Shown here piece after piece: positions 26,401 to 39,676 of a stretch of 64,000 nucleotides of DNA; position 1 is the stretch's first letter; each line of letters starts with the position of its first letter. A model generated the notes under the pieces. The model was not told the origin of the DNA and searched no databases. It was given only the letters and a program-made list of their open reading frames with translations. The stretch covers positions 2,055,152 to 2,119,151 of the forward strand of contig VXAY01002317.1 of the NCBI GenBank assembly GCA_013399855.1. The letters are read 5' to 3'. Both the position numbers and the translations under genes were made by a program. Origin of the DNA: Oxyruncus cristatus. Its lineage: Eukaryota > Chordata > Aves > Passeriformes > Cotingidae.

Positions 26401-29400
26401 TAAATGATGTGCAGATAATAATCAGGTCTCGGTATACATAGTATCTGAAATAGATCATCATTGCACAAAGATTTGAAAACTGAATCAAATCTGCATCAAA
26501 ATGAGGCCAAGGTAGTCTGTAGAAAATTTTGTCTCAGATGGATCATCTCTTTCCCTTCTCCAACTTAATTTATGGCCACTCATTAAATGTTACAATGCAT
26601 AAAGGATTTTTGGTATGGATTTTAATAACCAAGTGAACTGTTTTATTTCTGAGTGTCCGTACTGAGAAATGAGATCCGCTCTAGGACTCACAGTGCAAAT
26701 ACAGTAGGCTGTATTTCTTTTGAGCATTTACAACCTTGGGTGGTTGAAGGCACCTTTAAGCCTCATGTCTGACTGTAAGTAAAGACTTCAAGTGAAATGC
26801 CAGAACTTCTGCTATTTGCCATCACTGGAAAATTACTTGGAAAGGAGCAACAAACTTCAGCTTTTCAAGCACAGCAGAGAATGCCCACTTTCATTGCCAA
26901 ACTCAGCCAGCAGAAAACACCCAATTTCAAATGTTTTAACTATTTTCTGCTGGTTTTGGTACAAAACTAGGGCAACAGACTTCAAAAAGCTACTCAAAAG
27001 TAGATTTCACTCATTCATACAGAACTATGTAATTTCATTTTATTTCTAATATTTAACGGTGAAAGTTAATTTTATTTCTAATATCTTAAGTGCCTTATTA
27101 CAGCATTCAGGATCATACTGAAAATGATATCACCTTTAGGACTATTAAAAGTGCTACACTTTCCCCTTCCCTTCTTTCCCCCCTACTTTTTACCTTCTTC
27201 ATTTTCCTCCCTGAAATTTCCTGCCTGGGTTTCAAACGTAACATTTTTTTCCATTAATTTCTTTAACAATTAACCATTAAATGTTCAAATTTAAATTTTA
27301 ATTAGCATTATTTCCAAAAGAGACAAATAAGCAACCACTGCATTGGTATTTCAGAATTGTTTCACGTTGGATGCTTACTGCAGAAATCACCATAATGTCA
27401 AAAGTCTGCTGTCAGTTCCTTTTAGAAAACCTATCTGTTGAACTAAAAACCACTTAAAGGAGGGGAAGAGGGGAGAACAGAAGCAAAACCTTTGATACAG
27501 CAGGATTCAGACTCCTATCAAAGCACCTGACACAGCTCTTTTAGACTTCATTAAGCACCTTTCAAGTGAACAGAACCACTGACATTGCTGAAGTGCTCTG
27601 TCCTTTCACTTTTATATTTCTTGGACTTTTTTTTCCCTTGGAATTCTTATATTTACACTAATTCTGAAACAATTACCAATGTCACCATCTGGAGGTCCTT
27701 AATCACCTATTAAAATCCAAAATTAAATTTAAAAAATTCCTTCCAAATTTGTTTTTCTGCCAAACCTGCTCTTTAGCTCACTTAATCTCTCCATTTTTCT
27801 GATGCTTTCCCACCTAAGTATGAAGAGTAAACAATTCTCCCTACACTGTCTGGTAGGCTGTGCAAGCCAAGCTGTTTCAGGATATAAACTATGCAATAGG
27901 GCTAGCCTGAAGCAGAGCAGTGCATTCACCTGGCTCAGCTCATCCATACTTGCTTAGTCCTGCATATTTGCATTAGCACAGCAGTGTTCCTGTGCTAATT
28001 AGTGCTGCCACTCAGCCCAGCTAAGCTGGCTACAAAAAAATGCTGACACCAATCTATTGCTTTTAAATTGAGAACTATATCATAACTACTCAGGTCTCTG
28101 TGCAGCACTGCACTGCACAGTGTACAGATGCTCTTAACATCCTCCTGTACAGCATGTTATCCTCCATGACTGTACAACAATTCCTTCCTTGCACTTCTTC
28201 CAGTTCGTATTACCCCTTTTCAATATGAGTGACCATGGCTGTAGTCTACTGAAGAGTGATCAGCAGAGCCTTGTACAACGGCATAAGTTCTCTCATGCCT
28301 CTTCTGGAAACACCATCTCTAATACCTATGAAAAATCCTCCTCAGGTGCCTAATGGTCATCTTTAAATAAACTGAGTAATACTGCTCAAATCTGAGGCTG
28401 GCAATGTGGAAAAAAAGAAGAGAAAAATATCTATCCATTGTTATCTCTTCCTCTTTTCTTCCCCTCTCACCTCTTACAGAAGCTGCCTCCTTTCCAGCAG
28501 TTACATGAATAGCACAGCCTTTAGATGGAGCTACTGGGGGCAAAAGGCAAGTGGGATTAAAAAAGGCAGCACAGCCATGGACACACTGGCAGCAATCATC
28601 TGACAGGCTAGGTGTGGATTTTTCTCCATTCCTGTTTCCCTTAAGTTTCGGGGATGACAAGACAAGGTGTAAATGGACAATATGGTTATATAAGCATGAT
28701 AGCAAGACTAGCCTCATCTTTATAGAAAAGAAGGAACACTTGCTGGTGATGGGAAAGTTGTCAGGCTGCAGGCGAAGAGGTTATGCTGTTGAAACAATCA
28801 GGTGCAGGATTTGCTAATGGTGAGAAAAGAGGCCTGGGAGTAAAAAGAATCCAATGATATATGAGTGGCATAAGTCAGACTCACAGAAAGCCCCAGCATG
28901 GAGAAAGGGTGGAGGATCTAGGGATAGGATGAAGCCTGGTTAGGTCGTTGTTGGGTTTACCACAGTTTAGGGTGCAAGGAGTTTGGGATATAGAGACTCA
29001 GGCTACACAAGTTATCACAGAGCATGTAGAAAGTAAGAAAAGGCTGAACTAGTGTCTTTTATCTCATCTGTCGTTTAACATGCTATAGTTATCAGCAGTA
29101 AATTCTGTACTGGGCCCTAAACACATACCATTGTACTTCATTTAAGTGCATTTATTACACTTCTGTTATTCCAGTTTCCCACAAATATCTCAGATGGAAC
29201 ATCTTCCCTATTCTATTCCACTGGGCACAGAATACCTATCTATTATAACTCAAGGTCAGAAACTGGTACTGCAAAACTAGAAGATAAGGGTTCAGAAGAA
29301 TTTCCTCTTGATGGGAGGAATCATTACCAGCAGAAGCTGCCAGAAAAACAAGGTTTCAGAAAATGTGGTTGTTATGGTACCTGCATGGAACATAAGTCAC

Positions 29401-30492
29401 ATCAATTACTACAAAAGATTTGAACTTGTGGTCTTCATCTTCCGTGTAATTAACCTAGCCCCTGATTTCTAGCAGCAGGCATTAAATTACCCTGAGCTAG
29501 AGAATATTTAACTGTGTATACAAACCACATGAATTCTAAGAGAAAGACTTGATAAAAGGAAATTGACTTTTTTAACAAACTGCATTTTCCAGTAAAAAAA
29601 AGATGCAGTTCAAAAACAATCCCTCCTGATAAACTGTAACTGTATTTTGAACTCAGAAAAGAAATCATGAGACCAAGGTCTGGGCATTTTTCAGAGAATG
29701 GTTACTCTCTGCTGATCTCTTCCAAACTAAATATGATCAGTTACAACAGTTCCATTTAGCATTAACAAGAATTATTATGCATATGTGGCATAAGCATTTC
29801 TGGTGTACCGTGGCATTTGGCTGAAAGCCTGATGATATTTTCTGTATTTATAGTGCAGTGTGTGTACATTTTTTTCTATCCTTCACACTTTAAATTATTC
29901 AAGCTTTATGTCTTGGCCCTGGAAAATAGTGCTATCCTGGGCTGTCATCCAAGAAGGGCTTCTTAAAGGACTAACAAGTTTGGATTAACTCTGTAATATA
30001 TGAAGTCACTTGAATATTCCAGAAAGAGAAATAAAACAGAATTCATATCACTTTAATTTCTCAATAAACTTTCCTGCTGGAGGAAGTGTTTGGTGGTTAG
30101 CCCAGGAGAATTGAACTCCCACAGCAAATGCATCACAGGCACCTAGAGAGATGCACTTTCCTGCCTTATACTGGATTGTTTCAGGAGGAATAGGAAGTGT
30201 ACAGGCTCCAGGGAATCTTTCCTTAGTATACTGCTCTGTTCCTTTCAGTCCATTCTGACACTTTGTCACAGCTGCTATCACCATGAGCTCATGATTTCTG
30301 TGCTAAATTTGTTACAAATATAGGAATATAAAGGTAAATATAAAAAAACAAGGTAAGAAGCATGGGCAAGGGAGATGCTATGGGGAAAAATTGTTAACAT
30401 TTGAACCCGTAACAATTCTTAGAAACTCTTATGAGATAAATTCAAAAAAACATAAAACAACCATAATTTTTTTTCAGATTTTAGCTGGTTTA
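23492..30492. other. Unique AT-rich non-coding stretch
   Basis: No gene or known interspersed repeat. The largest frames are 108 (reverse, 26000-25674, overlapping a poly-A run at 25934-25948) and 132 codons (reverse, 28717-28319); neither is recognisable. Perfect POU octamers ATTTGCAT occur at 25306-25313 and 27966-27973. The second lies in a stretch that also carries a TAATTAG homeodomain core, so it could be regulatory, though such motifs are frequent by chance in AT-rich DNA. Confidence 0.5.
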
Positions 30493-31079
30493 GAGTCACA
30501 GAACAGTTTGGGTAAGAAGAGTCCTGAAAGACAACCTAGTTTCAAGCCCCCTACCGTGGGTAGAGATACCTTCCATTAGACCAGGTTACTCAGGACTCCA
30601 TCCAAGCCAACCTTGAACACTTCCAGTGATGTGGCATCCACACTTTCTCTGATCAACCTCTCCCCCTCTCACTACCCTCACAGTAGAGAATTTCTTCCTT
30701 ATATCTAGTCAAAATCTACCCTCTTTTAGTTTTAAACAATCATCCCTTACCCTGTCACAACAGGACCTTCTAAAAAGTCTTTATTATAAGCCCTCTTTAA
30801 ATTCTGTAAGGCTGCAGTAAGGTCTCCCCAGATCCTTCTCTTCTCCAGGCTGAACAACCCCAAATCCCTCAGACTGATTTCATCCATCCCTCTGATCATC
30901 TTTGTGGCTCCAGCAGGTCCTGGTCCTTCTTACGATGGAGACCTCCGAGCTGGATGCAGTACTCCTGGTGGGGTCTCACGGGAGTGGAGTAGAGGGGCAG
31001 AATCACCTCTCTCAGTCTGCTGGCCGCACTGCTTGTGATGCAGCTCAGTTGGCTTTCTGGGCTGCAAGTGTACATTTCT
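30493..31079 (-). mobile_element. CR1 LINE 3' end, reverse strand
   Basis: Read on the minus strand this is a CR1 copy from the ORF2 C-terminal region (phrases equivalent to GCATCACAAGCAGTGCGGCC and GGTCTCACGGGAGTGGAG) through to its 3' tip at the left end (AGTCACAGAACAGTTTGGGT in plus orientation, the complement of the CR1 terminus). It is about 590 bases and 5'-truncated. Relative to other CR1 copies it has lost the usual GGCCCTCCTCTGGACTCGCT-type segment around 30905-30915. It has no intact open frame; forward and reverse frames of ~70 codons at 30896-31120 are remnants and shadows. Confidence 0.93.
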
Positions 31080-34000
31080 ATGCACTTAGAAAAGAATCCC
31101 ATATCCAAATATCACCATAATACTACTTCGTGTCAGACATCTTCTTCATCTACTTGTTCTAGAGCAGCTCATCTAAACAGCAAGTGAGGTTATTTCTGCC
31201 TGCAGCAAGTAGGATCATGTGCTATGATCCTTCCGAGTATAACTGATCTCTACTGATGTGTACCAGCTGGGGTTCTGGGGCTGGCTCCAACTAATGACTT
31301 TGGTGCCCGCAGCAAGACCTGAACAGAAGTGAGGCTCCTAAGACTAAAGCTACAGTCCAAAATACCCACAGGTAGGCACTGTTCAAGCTTGTAGGCATCT
31401 AAACTAATTAGCTGACTCCCTGTTTAACCTTAAAGTTTCCTAAGCACTTAGAAATCTGTGTGACTACATGTGTCCTGGAGTGCCCCAGTAAGAGCAGCTG
31501 GTTAAGCCTATATTATTCCTCGGTCCTTTAGTATCTTACTGTGGTAGCAGATTCAGATCACGTCAACATACTGGAACTCTTCCTTTCAAAAAACACAGTA
31601 GTAACTTCTTTTTAAAATGTAGACAAAAGAGATCATGCCTGCCTTTTATACAATATCTATGTAGTTAATGTAGTTGCACAGGTAGTGGGAGATTTTCATT
31701 TGTTTCCAATGGGTGAGAGAGTTTACCAGCTGCCAGGCTGGGAAAGAACCCTCTCTACTACTCCTGTCAAAGATGTGATACTACAAATGGTAATTCAGAG
31801 TTCAAACAATCAAAAGTGAGAAGTGCAAGGTTAAGAATTATGGTTTATCCTAATAATCCAGGAGGGTTTCTTTTTTTTGCAAGAGACAGCTTTGATTACA
31901 TGTCTTTTCTTGGATCAAGCCACTGTCCTATACCTACTAACATGAAAAAGGATCCTTTAGGATGTAAAGTGCTATGCAAATATAAGGATCCTTTTGTTAC
32001 TGACGTAATATGAGTTGCATTCTAAAAATAGAGAGCAAATTAGGTCCCAGATTGGTAACCATCACAAATTTCACTCTGAATCCTGGTAAGGGAATTATTA
32101 AGAAAGGCAATAGACCCACTGAACAAGAATCAAGTCTTTGAGGTAAGAACACAGGGAGAAAAACATGGGACTCTGATGTTGAGAAAAGCAGAAATTGCAG
32201 AAGAAGCTCCACACAAAATAAACCAAACCAGATTCAAAAGACTGATAAAAACAGTTTTGCAGGCTAGACACAACCAAATACAGCAGCAGCAGCAGCAAAT
32301 TACATCTTTGTCTCCGCCAGTGACGTGTTCAATTACTGAGACAAGTTTCATGCAAAGTGAACAGCACAGTAAGTAGTTAATCGTAGTGCAGATACTTTGA
32401 ACTCCAAGAGCTGTGTTATGTTCTGGGTGTCACCACTTTTTCTGCAAAAATCATAAGATTTCACATGTCAACTTCTATTGAAGAGAGAGTTTATATTTTC
32501 CAAATGAAACTCAGACAGAAGCAAGATATGCTACAAATCTCAGAAGGGATTTACTCAACACTTTTATACCAGCTTTATAGGTGTATTAGACAATTCTGTG
32601 TAAACATTACGTTCTTTGTCAGCTGGGCTGGTGGCAACTGTGTCTAGGTTGTTTTTCAGAGATAAGATAGCACAAAGGCTTGGTAGATGGGGAAGGGAAG
32701 GAAGGTTTCCAAAGCAAAGCAGAATAGTAGTGCTTGACAAGAACTTGCTGGGAATCAGACTGCAGTCAGGCATGCCTTTCTGAATGCAGTTAAACTGTGT
32801 TTCGAGGCTATGAACTTCAACTACCGATCAGTATCTTCCTGACAGAGCCTTCTGCTGTTCGCTCCGGTTTGTGACAGTCTACATTTGTTCTCCATATCAT
32901 AGAGTAGAAGTCGCAAAGAGCAACATTAAACCTTCGAGACACAGTTGTTATGACTACATTGCACTGATAGGGATCATTTGATGGACTGAATTATCTTTTA
33001 TTTAGTAGAACTTGCAGATCTGGTAGAGAGAATGAGTTCTAGTGTGAGGGAGGAGACAGCAATAGATACACAGATCTCCTGGTGGTAAATGCTCTCTCAG
33101 AAACAGTTCTGACAATGGAACAGAGCCATAGAGCACAGCCCTGATGGTGGGATCAGCAAGGTATTTTGAATGAAAGTCACACGGAAGCTGCAGCTAAGAA
33201 ACACAGTTCAAAGTCTGCTGTTGGAAGAACTAGGAACGATGAGTGGGGTGTGGTGAAGCAGCTCTAAGGCTTGGAAGCCAAAAGGGATTTAGGCAACATT
33301 AGTTGTCAGAAGGTTCACAAATGAGGACCTAAGGTGCTTGATAGAGGCCTGCTGGGATTTTGGCTGTGGTTTTAGGCATATTTTCAGCACTTTAAAGCAG
33401 TGAAAAGGAAAGTGGGATCATTTCTCAAGGAACTGTAGGATGCAATGCAAATTTTGGAACACAGGTGCTGTATGACTTTTTTAGACAGCTGTGCTGAACA
33501 GTAAGTTAGCCTCCAAGGGAAGGGTGAAGTTTTGTTACAGAGGTCAAGTATGGAAGGACAAAGGCCTTGGCTCTTGCTGTGCATCTAGTTAAATTCAAAC
33601 AAAAAGCACATTCCTAGTTGATGTTGTATTTCATATCACCTTTAGATTTCGGAAATTAACATGGAAAGGGTGCAAATCCTCTATGCTGTACAAATCATAA
33701 TTAATTTGACATTTATCACTGCCTCTTTTCCTAAACTATTATCTCAGTTGACAATTAGCTCAGTGCTACTGTTTGACTACACATAGTCATAAGTATAATG
33801 TCATTGCACACCTTCCATATGCCCTGTATGCAAGCAAATAAAGAACATCAGGAGTAGGGAGCTGCATTATTATAGTAATCTTATCTAAAATCTCAGAACA
33901 GATGACTAACAGGCCAACATAATCCCGAGGTTCATAATGTAGCTAACAGATTCACAACACAACTGTCTGTCCCAGCTGAAGTTCCACATTTCTTTTTATA

Positions 34001-36900
34001 GATTATGGAATTTTACAGATTATAGATTATTCCTTTACTTTGGTGTAACAAAGCTAAAGATTATGAGTAAAATTTTTATTATGTATATTTGGCCTCATGT
34101 TTTTATGAAAACAAATAAAAAGTTTACAAATCTAGAAACTTTGAAAACTCATTTTCTAAATAATTTTTTTTCCTTTTCCGAATCAGAACAACTTTAAAAT
34201 TGTCTGTCTTTGGGTTTCTTTATAGAACACTTTACTCAGTCTGAAAGGATGCATACTTATTCACTTTTCAGTTGCATACAATTCATCTTTTTTTAGGGTG
34301 AGAGGATGGCTATTACTACAACTTTAATTGTATTGCAAACCAGCTTACTTACAGGTTTTCAGACCATAGCATGCATTTGTCTGATGTTTTAATGTGATAC
34401 GTTTAGACAGAAAATCTGTATGTATTTTTTTATTCTCCTTAACTCTATCAATGAGCAAACATTTATAACAAAATATGCATTTATTTTCAGAAATTAATCA
34501 AATTATCAAAAGATCTGTTATAATAAATATAGAAACCAAATGTCACTACCACATAAACCAGAAATTGACATTTTAGGTTAATACCAGCCTAATATTGAAA
34601 ATAAACTCTCATTCATGGCTTTCATATTTACAAATCTCCTAATACAAGGTTTATATTCTCCTGTGAGTGATGAAGGGTGTTTACATTCTTTCAAAATAAT
34701 GCATTAAATAGATGGATATCTTTCAAGCCTTCTCAAAATTGACAGACACTTGTCAAATTGTATGCATTTCTAGGCTTTGTGGCTTCTGTTTCCAAATAAC
34801 TATACACCCAAGCTCTATTTAAATTATTGTATTAATTATTGTTATCACTTTTGGGGAACTGCTCTCTGGAATTGGACTTCTACATGCAGGCCTAAGAGGA
34901 AAAGGTGACCAAGTCAAGATGCAATTCTATTTATATGTAAGAATACAAAATGTACGTAGCACACACTAAAAATCAACAAATAATTACTAAACTTCTTGTT
35001 AACAGCTTCTAAATCCCATTTTCAAACTGCACTTTAAAACTATCTCCTTAGATTTTTCTTTGGAACGTAGCAATGATGTTCAGATTGCGTCCAGCTACCA
35101 TGTTTGTCTCTGCTGTTGTTCCCTTTTTCACAAATACACTCCTTCTTTTCCAGGAGCACCTAACTAAAAACTTTCTGCCACTTCAGTGCAGCTTTAAGCA
35201 GGCTTTCACTTGTCTTTGTTTAGCGCAAAAGATAACTATCTTCTAGTATTATCTAAAATGAAGTCATAGGATGATTAATCTATAATTATAGGATAATTCA
35301 GCTTGAAAGGCAATTCAAGAGGTGAATGCTGTTTCACTGAGACGCCCTGCATAGAATATCTACAAGAAAATGACAAAAATTCTATAAGCATATCTTGGAA
35401 TTGATTTAATCAGTTTCTCTCAAAAATGGCCCAAACACTGCCCGCTTCCTGTATGACCCAAATTTAGATTCTAAATTTCAAATCCATGCCAATAAGAAAA
35501 TTACCTATCTTTTAACAGAATAAAAAGTTCTATTTCAAAGTAATTCAAAACTTCATTTGTTTTGACAAAATTATAGATACTTAGCAGTTTTCTCCTAGTA
35601 TCCAGAAAAAAAAGGGAAAGCTCTTCGTATAATTTGTTGGAAATTAGCAGAGTATACAAATTATTTTTGTTGAACCACCTGAGCGTCAGAAAGCAGGATT
35701 CTTTGTAGCTAATGAGGTGACAACACTGTTTTTCTGTAGTAACAGTTCTACCTACTACTTGATATATCAACTTCCAAAAGATCTTTGTCCAGGTAGATAA
35801 CTGTACTTTTCCATCTTGGTTGTATAAAGATTGGTTGTGTTAGACATAAGACAGTGAGCCTGACATTTTTATACTGCAGAACAACAACAAAAACTAATCA
35901 GAAGAGTTAGGAGTAAGATACTAGATGTAAAACAATCAAACATCTGGAGTATACATTGTTTCACTCTCTGAAAGGACTTCCTTCTTTTTGGGTGAAGTAG
36001 GAAGTGTTATGAAAGCAAAGTAGAGGGTAGAAAACCAAAGCAACCAAAGAATAGAATAGGTATAGGGCTTAGTGTTCTCAAATATGGTATATGAAGATGC
36101 ACACAGTTGCTAGATGCTAAAATTGTGAATAGAGGGTAGCAGGACCAATCTAATTCATCCAAATCAAACATCTAAATTCAAAACCGTGTTCAAAATTTTT
36201 GAGTTCTGTACCAGAGGACCTCAATGTTGCCTGGAAGTACAAGAGCAGTTGACTAGTTTAATTTTCCATCTTATGTGCCACTGGGCTTTTACTGTGTATC
36301 TGGGCCATGCTGATACTGACCATCACTGAGTTCCCAAAGTTTCCTTGATTTACTCTCTCATCCAGATGCAGATTTACTAGAACACCTATGGATGCTAAAC
36401 CCAACTGGTACCAACCAGTGCAACATAGATGCTCTGATCATGTATCTGTATCATGTCCTGCTATGCTTTGCTCTTCCACTAAAGCAGAGATGCTTGTGAA
36501 ACCATGTAAGACAGTTCTGCCCTGTGACAAGGAGCAGCTTAGGAATCCATCAATGTTTGTGGTGGAGACAGCAGCCTAGTCCCAGCTCTGGTCTTTTCCT
36601 TCTGCCTCCTCTGCATCTCTCTGTGTATGAGAAGAATTCTGCATCATAACTCCAATACTCCTTGTAGCAAAGGACTCACTTCTTGTCAGGAACTCTCCAT
36701 TTTTTGTACATATATAAAATAGATATTTATGTAATGAATGAGACTGGTGTTTCTGGGTAGTACCAGGCATTCTATGTACTTATTCTTGGCAAGTAGTACT
36801 TTCCTGTGCACAAAGTATATGTTAAAACAGTTAGACATCTGTGCCCCAAAGTGTCTTACTTTCTTTCTTCCCCAGAAAGGCCTGAATTTTCCCCAAGCAA
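31080..36900. other. Unique AT-rich non-coding stretch
   Basis: No gene is recognised, and frames stay under 90 codons apart from a 185-codon reverse frame that begins further right (see 36686-37243). A (CAG)5 trinucleotide run lies at 32281-32295. The part from about 33650 to 35300 is very AT-rich and free of any repeat I recognise. Confidence 0.5.
32281..32295. repeat. (CAG)5 trinucleotide repeat
   Basis: Five perfect CAG units followed by CAA. The two overlapping reverse-strand frames read it as poly-Leu or poly-Cys and the forward frame as poly-Gln. It is a short simple repeat with no evidence of coding use. Confidence 0.9.
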
Positions 36901-37350
36901 AAGGCCTTTTCCTCTTCTCATAGACAGGGTTTGGCTTCCTGTGCCCACAGCCAGCTCTGATTGTACACTTGTATTGTGGGATGAAGTTACTGGGGAAAAA
37001 ACTGTATAGGAGAGCGGTGAGAAGCCTCATCATGGGTATCTCCTCCCACTTTGCTTGGGAGCCACCTTTAAGCTGAGGTCCTTGCTTGAGCCACATGGCA
37101 GCTGTGTCTGTGCCTGACCATGTACCTTGATGATCTGGATTCTGATCTGCTGGCTTGAGTTCCTGGCTTAACTCTGGTCCTACCTTGTAACTACAGTCTT
37201 GTCTGGCAATCACAGGACTGAGGCTGGCCCTGATTATTGTCACTGGACATGCTCTGCTGCCCTCACATACAGGAGCACTGAGCCCTTTTCACTGCATCAG
37301 CTCCTGCTGGCAATCTCTTTCTGCTCCCTGTCATTTCTATCCTACAGGAA
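36686..37350 (-). repeat. GC-richer block with a 185-codon reverse frame, possibly an old LTR or repeat
   Basis: The longest ATG-to-stop frame of the window (37243-36686, minus, 185 codons) lies here. Its translation has no domain I recognise and mixes Lys/Arg/Pro and Phe/Ile segments without a consistent pattern. On the plus strand, 36930-37340 is rich in CTG/CTGG words (CTGATCTGCTGGCTTGAG, CTGCTCCCTGTC) and GC-richer than its surroundings, the texture of avian LTRs and other retroelement ends. I therefore think an unidentified interspersed repeat is more likely than a gene. I could not match it to a named family. Confidence 0.3.
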
Positions 37351-37768
37351 ACACATATTTAAGAGGCAATAATTGTAAAATATATATTCTTTTTTGTATT
37401 TCCACTGCTGCTTTTCACCTTCCTTTTTCTTATTATCTTATATCTTGTTGGGGTTTTTTTCTGTTTATGCATACCTCTGTATCTTTCAAGTTTTTTCATT
37501 AGTTTGTTGAGATTTTTTCACATCTTGAACAGTGATTCCATATCTTTCCTTCTCTTCTTTCTCCACTTGCTGGTTTTCTGAGTCTTTTTATGCACCTTTC
37601 TTACAATATTCTTCAAGTGTTTTTAACTTTCTCTTTGTCAGATGCACTCAATTTTCTTCATTCTATAGAGTGTTTTTAGTCTTTTCTTGGTTTTCAGGCT
37701 TCATACTCCCTACTTGCCCATGAGGACCTGCCTTTTTATGCTCATTTCCCCCTCTCAATATTGACAAT

Positions 37769-38306
37769 TGTACTGAGGCTGCCTGTGTTGGAGTTAACTT
37801 TCTTCCCAACAGCCTATATGTGTTTTGGACTGGGGACTAAACTAGTGTTGATAACATGCCAGTGCTTTAGCTGTTGCTGAACAGTGTTTACACTGTGTCA
37901 AGGCTTTCTCGTTTTTCCCGCTCTGCTCCCTGCAGTGAGTAGGCTGGGATGGGCAAGAAGCTGGGAACTAACACAAACAGGAGAGATGACACAAACTGGC
38001 CAAAGAAATATTCCATGCCATATAACATAATGTTCAACATTAAAAATGAGGAGAGGGGTATTTGGGTAGGTGGCCATTGCTTGAAGACTGACTGGACATC
38101 ACTCTACTTGTGGAAGATGTTGACTGATTTCCTTTACATCACTTGTTTTGTTTTGGTTTTACTCCTATTTCCTTCACTTATTAAACTACCTCAATTCTGA
38201 TGGATGAGTTTTCTTGCTTTTTCATTTATTTTCTCTCCCCTGCTGTGTGGAGAAAATGAGCAAGCAGCTGTGTGATGCTTAATCGCTGGCTTGGGTCAAC
38301 CCACCA
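37769..38306 (+). mobile_element. Solo-type LTR, probably avian ERVL-class (copy 1)
   Basis: An approximately 540-base LTR of an endogenous retrovirus, on the plus strand. Recognisable parts in order are the 5' start TGTACTGAGGCTGCC...GAGTTAAC, GTGTTGATAAC, the CTGGCCAAAGAAATATTCCA / TGCCATATAACATAATG block, an intact ATTAAA polyadenylation signal (38180-38185) in the CTTATTAAACT context, and the 3' end with GTGTGATGCTTAATCGCTGG. No gag, pol or env sequence lies beside it, so it looks like a solo LTR left by recombination. It is strongly diverged from copy 2, so they are probably not the two ends of one provirus. The class assignment is from memory. Confidence 0.8.
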
Positions 38307-39199
38307 TAGTAATTCCACACATCTGATTTTTTTGTACTTTACTCAGAGGCCCAGATTCTGAAGGCCTTCAGATTATTTTAGATTATTATTTATCCTTCTG
38401 AAGGATTTAGATTATTTTAGAATTGAAATTTTGGTACTAAAAGAAGACACATTGAAAGAAGAGATAAGCTCCTTGACCGTGATGTCACAGAAAAAGAAAT
38501 CTTGAGAATTTGTTCTGGTTTTAAGAATTAATGAACGAGGGTCTATGTGTGATATTTTAATGTTTGGAGTTAGCAGTATTACCCACTTCATGTGAACCTC
38601 TGTGCCTATTTGCAGCCTCCTCTGTTCCATACCTGAAACACATCTCTTATGTCCCACACATGCTGACATATGTTTATACTATCATTAAAGGAAGAAGCTG
38701 TTCTGCCTGAAACATCTAATTCTGGCGATCCCTGGCATCTTTACAAAATAGCACTGGAGGTGGCTGGAAGCAGTTTTAATCCTTTTCCTTGTACTGCTGC
38801 TGTTGCTAATGGCTTCTGGCTGCTACTGGAAAGAATTGTGCCTCCTTCAGGGAATTCTTCAGGATGGATGAGGACAGTTATAGAGCTTTGTGGGAGGGTG
38901 AGTAGATTGGAAAAGGAAAATAGACCTCTGACCTTTATAACTACAGCACACAGATGTTCCTGAGGTAGCCCATACAGCTACTCTGTTCCTTTCCCGTCTG
39001 TAACAGATAATGAACACAGGAAAGTTGATCTGCTGGATCTTTCTGTTCAACTTCTGTCCGACACATTAGAAAGCAAAGAAATCTGAAAACCATTTTAGAG
39101 ATCAATCCATGAGGGAAGTACATTGCTGCCTGGGCCCTGGAAATTAGTTCAAATCACATGATTTCAGACATATATAGGTAAAAGGCAGAAGATAGGCCT
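38307..39199. other. Sequence between the two LTRs, no viral genes seen
   Basis: About 890 bases with no gag, pol or env homology that I can see on either strand. Open frames are under 100 codons (largest 38670-38963). A partly duplicated phrase (CAGATTATTTTAGATTATT and TTAGATTATTTTAGAAT) occurs at about 38369-38423. It reads as ordinary unique DNA between two separate insertions rather than the inside of a provirus. Confidence 0.55.
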
Positions 39200-39676
39200 A
39201 GGTCACATTCAATTAGAATTCAGCAACATTCTAGAAACAGTGCTGATAACACAGCAATGTTTTTTGTTACTGCTGAACACTGTTCACACAGAGTCAAGGG
39301 CTTTTCTGCTTCTCACCCCATTCACCAGCAAACAGGCTGGGGGCGCACAAAACTCTAGGAGGGAAAACAGCTGGGAGAGCTGATCCCAGCTGACCAAAGA
39401 GACATTTCATACCATATGGCATCATGCTCAACATGTAAAGCTGAGGGAAGAAGAAGGGAGAGGGGGAAAGCCTGCCTACCCATAGGAAGAAGTGAATTAA
39501 TTCCTCAATTTGCTTTGCTTGCATGCATAGCTCTTGCTTTACCTCTTAAACTGTCTTTATCTCAGCCCACCAGTTTTCTCACTTCTATTCTTTTGATTCT
39601 CTCTCCCATCCCACTGGGAAAGAGTGAGCAAGTGGCTGCGTAGGGCTTAGTTGCCATCTGGGATTAAACCCTGACA
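39200..39676 (+). mobile_element. Solo-type LTR, probably avian ERVL-class (copy 2), 5' end lost or eroded
   Basis: About 475 bases on the plus strand, in the same family as copy 1 but a different subfamily. It shows AACAGTGCTGATAACACAG, CACAGAGTCAAGGGCTTTTC, GCTGACCAAAGAGACATTTC, the promoter-like region ATGTAAAGCTGAGG (TATA equivalent mutated), an altered polyadenylation signal (CTTAAA, 39545-39550), TCTTTATCTCAGCCCACCAG and the end GTGAGCAAGTGGCTGCGTAG...CCTGACA. The first ~90 bases expected for the family are not recognisable. It carries no coding sequence. Confidence 0.87.
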
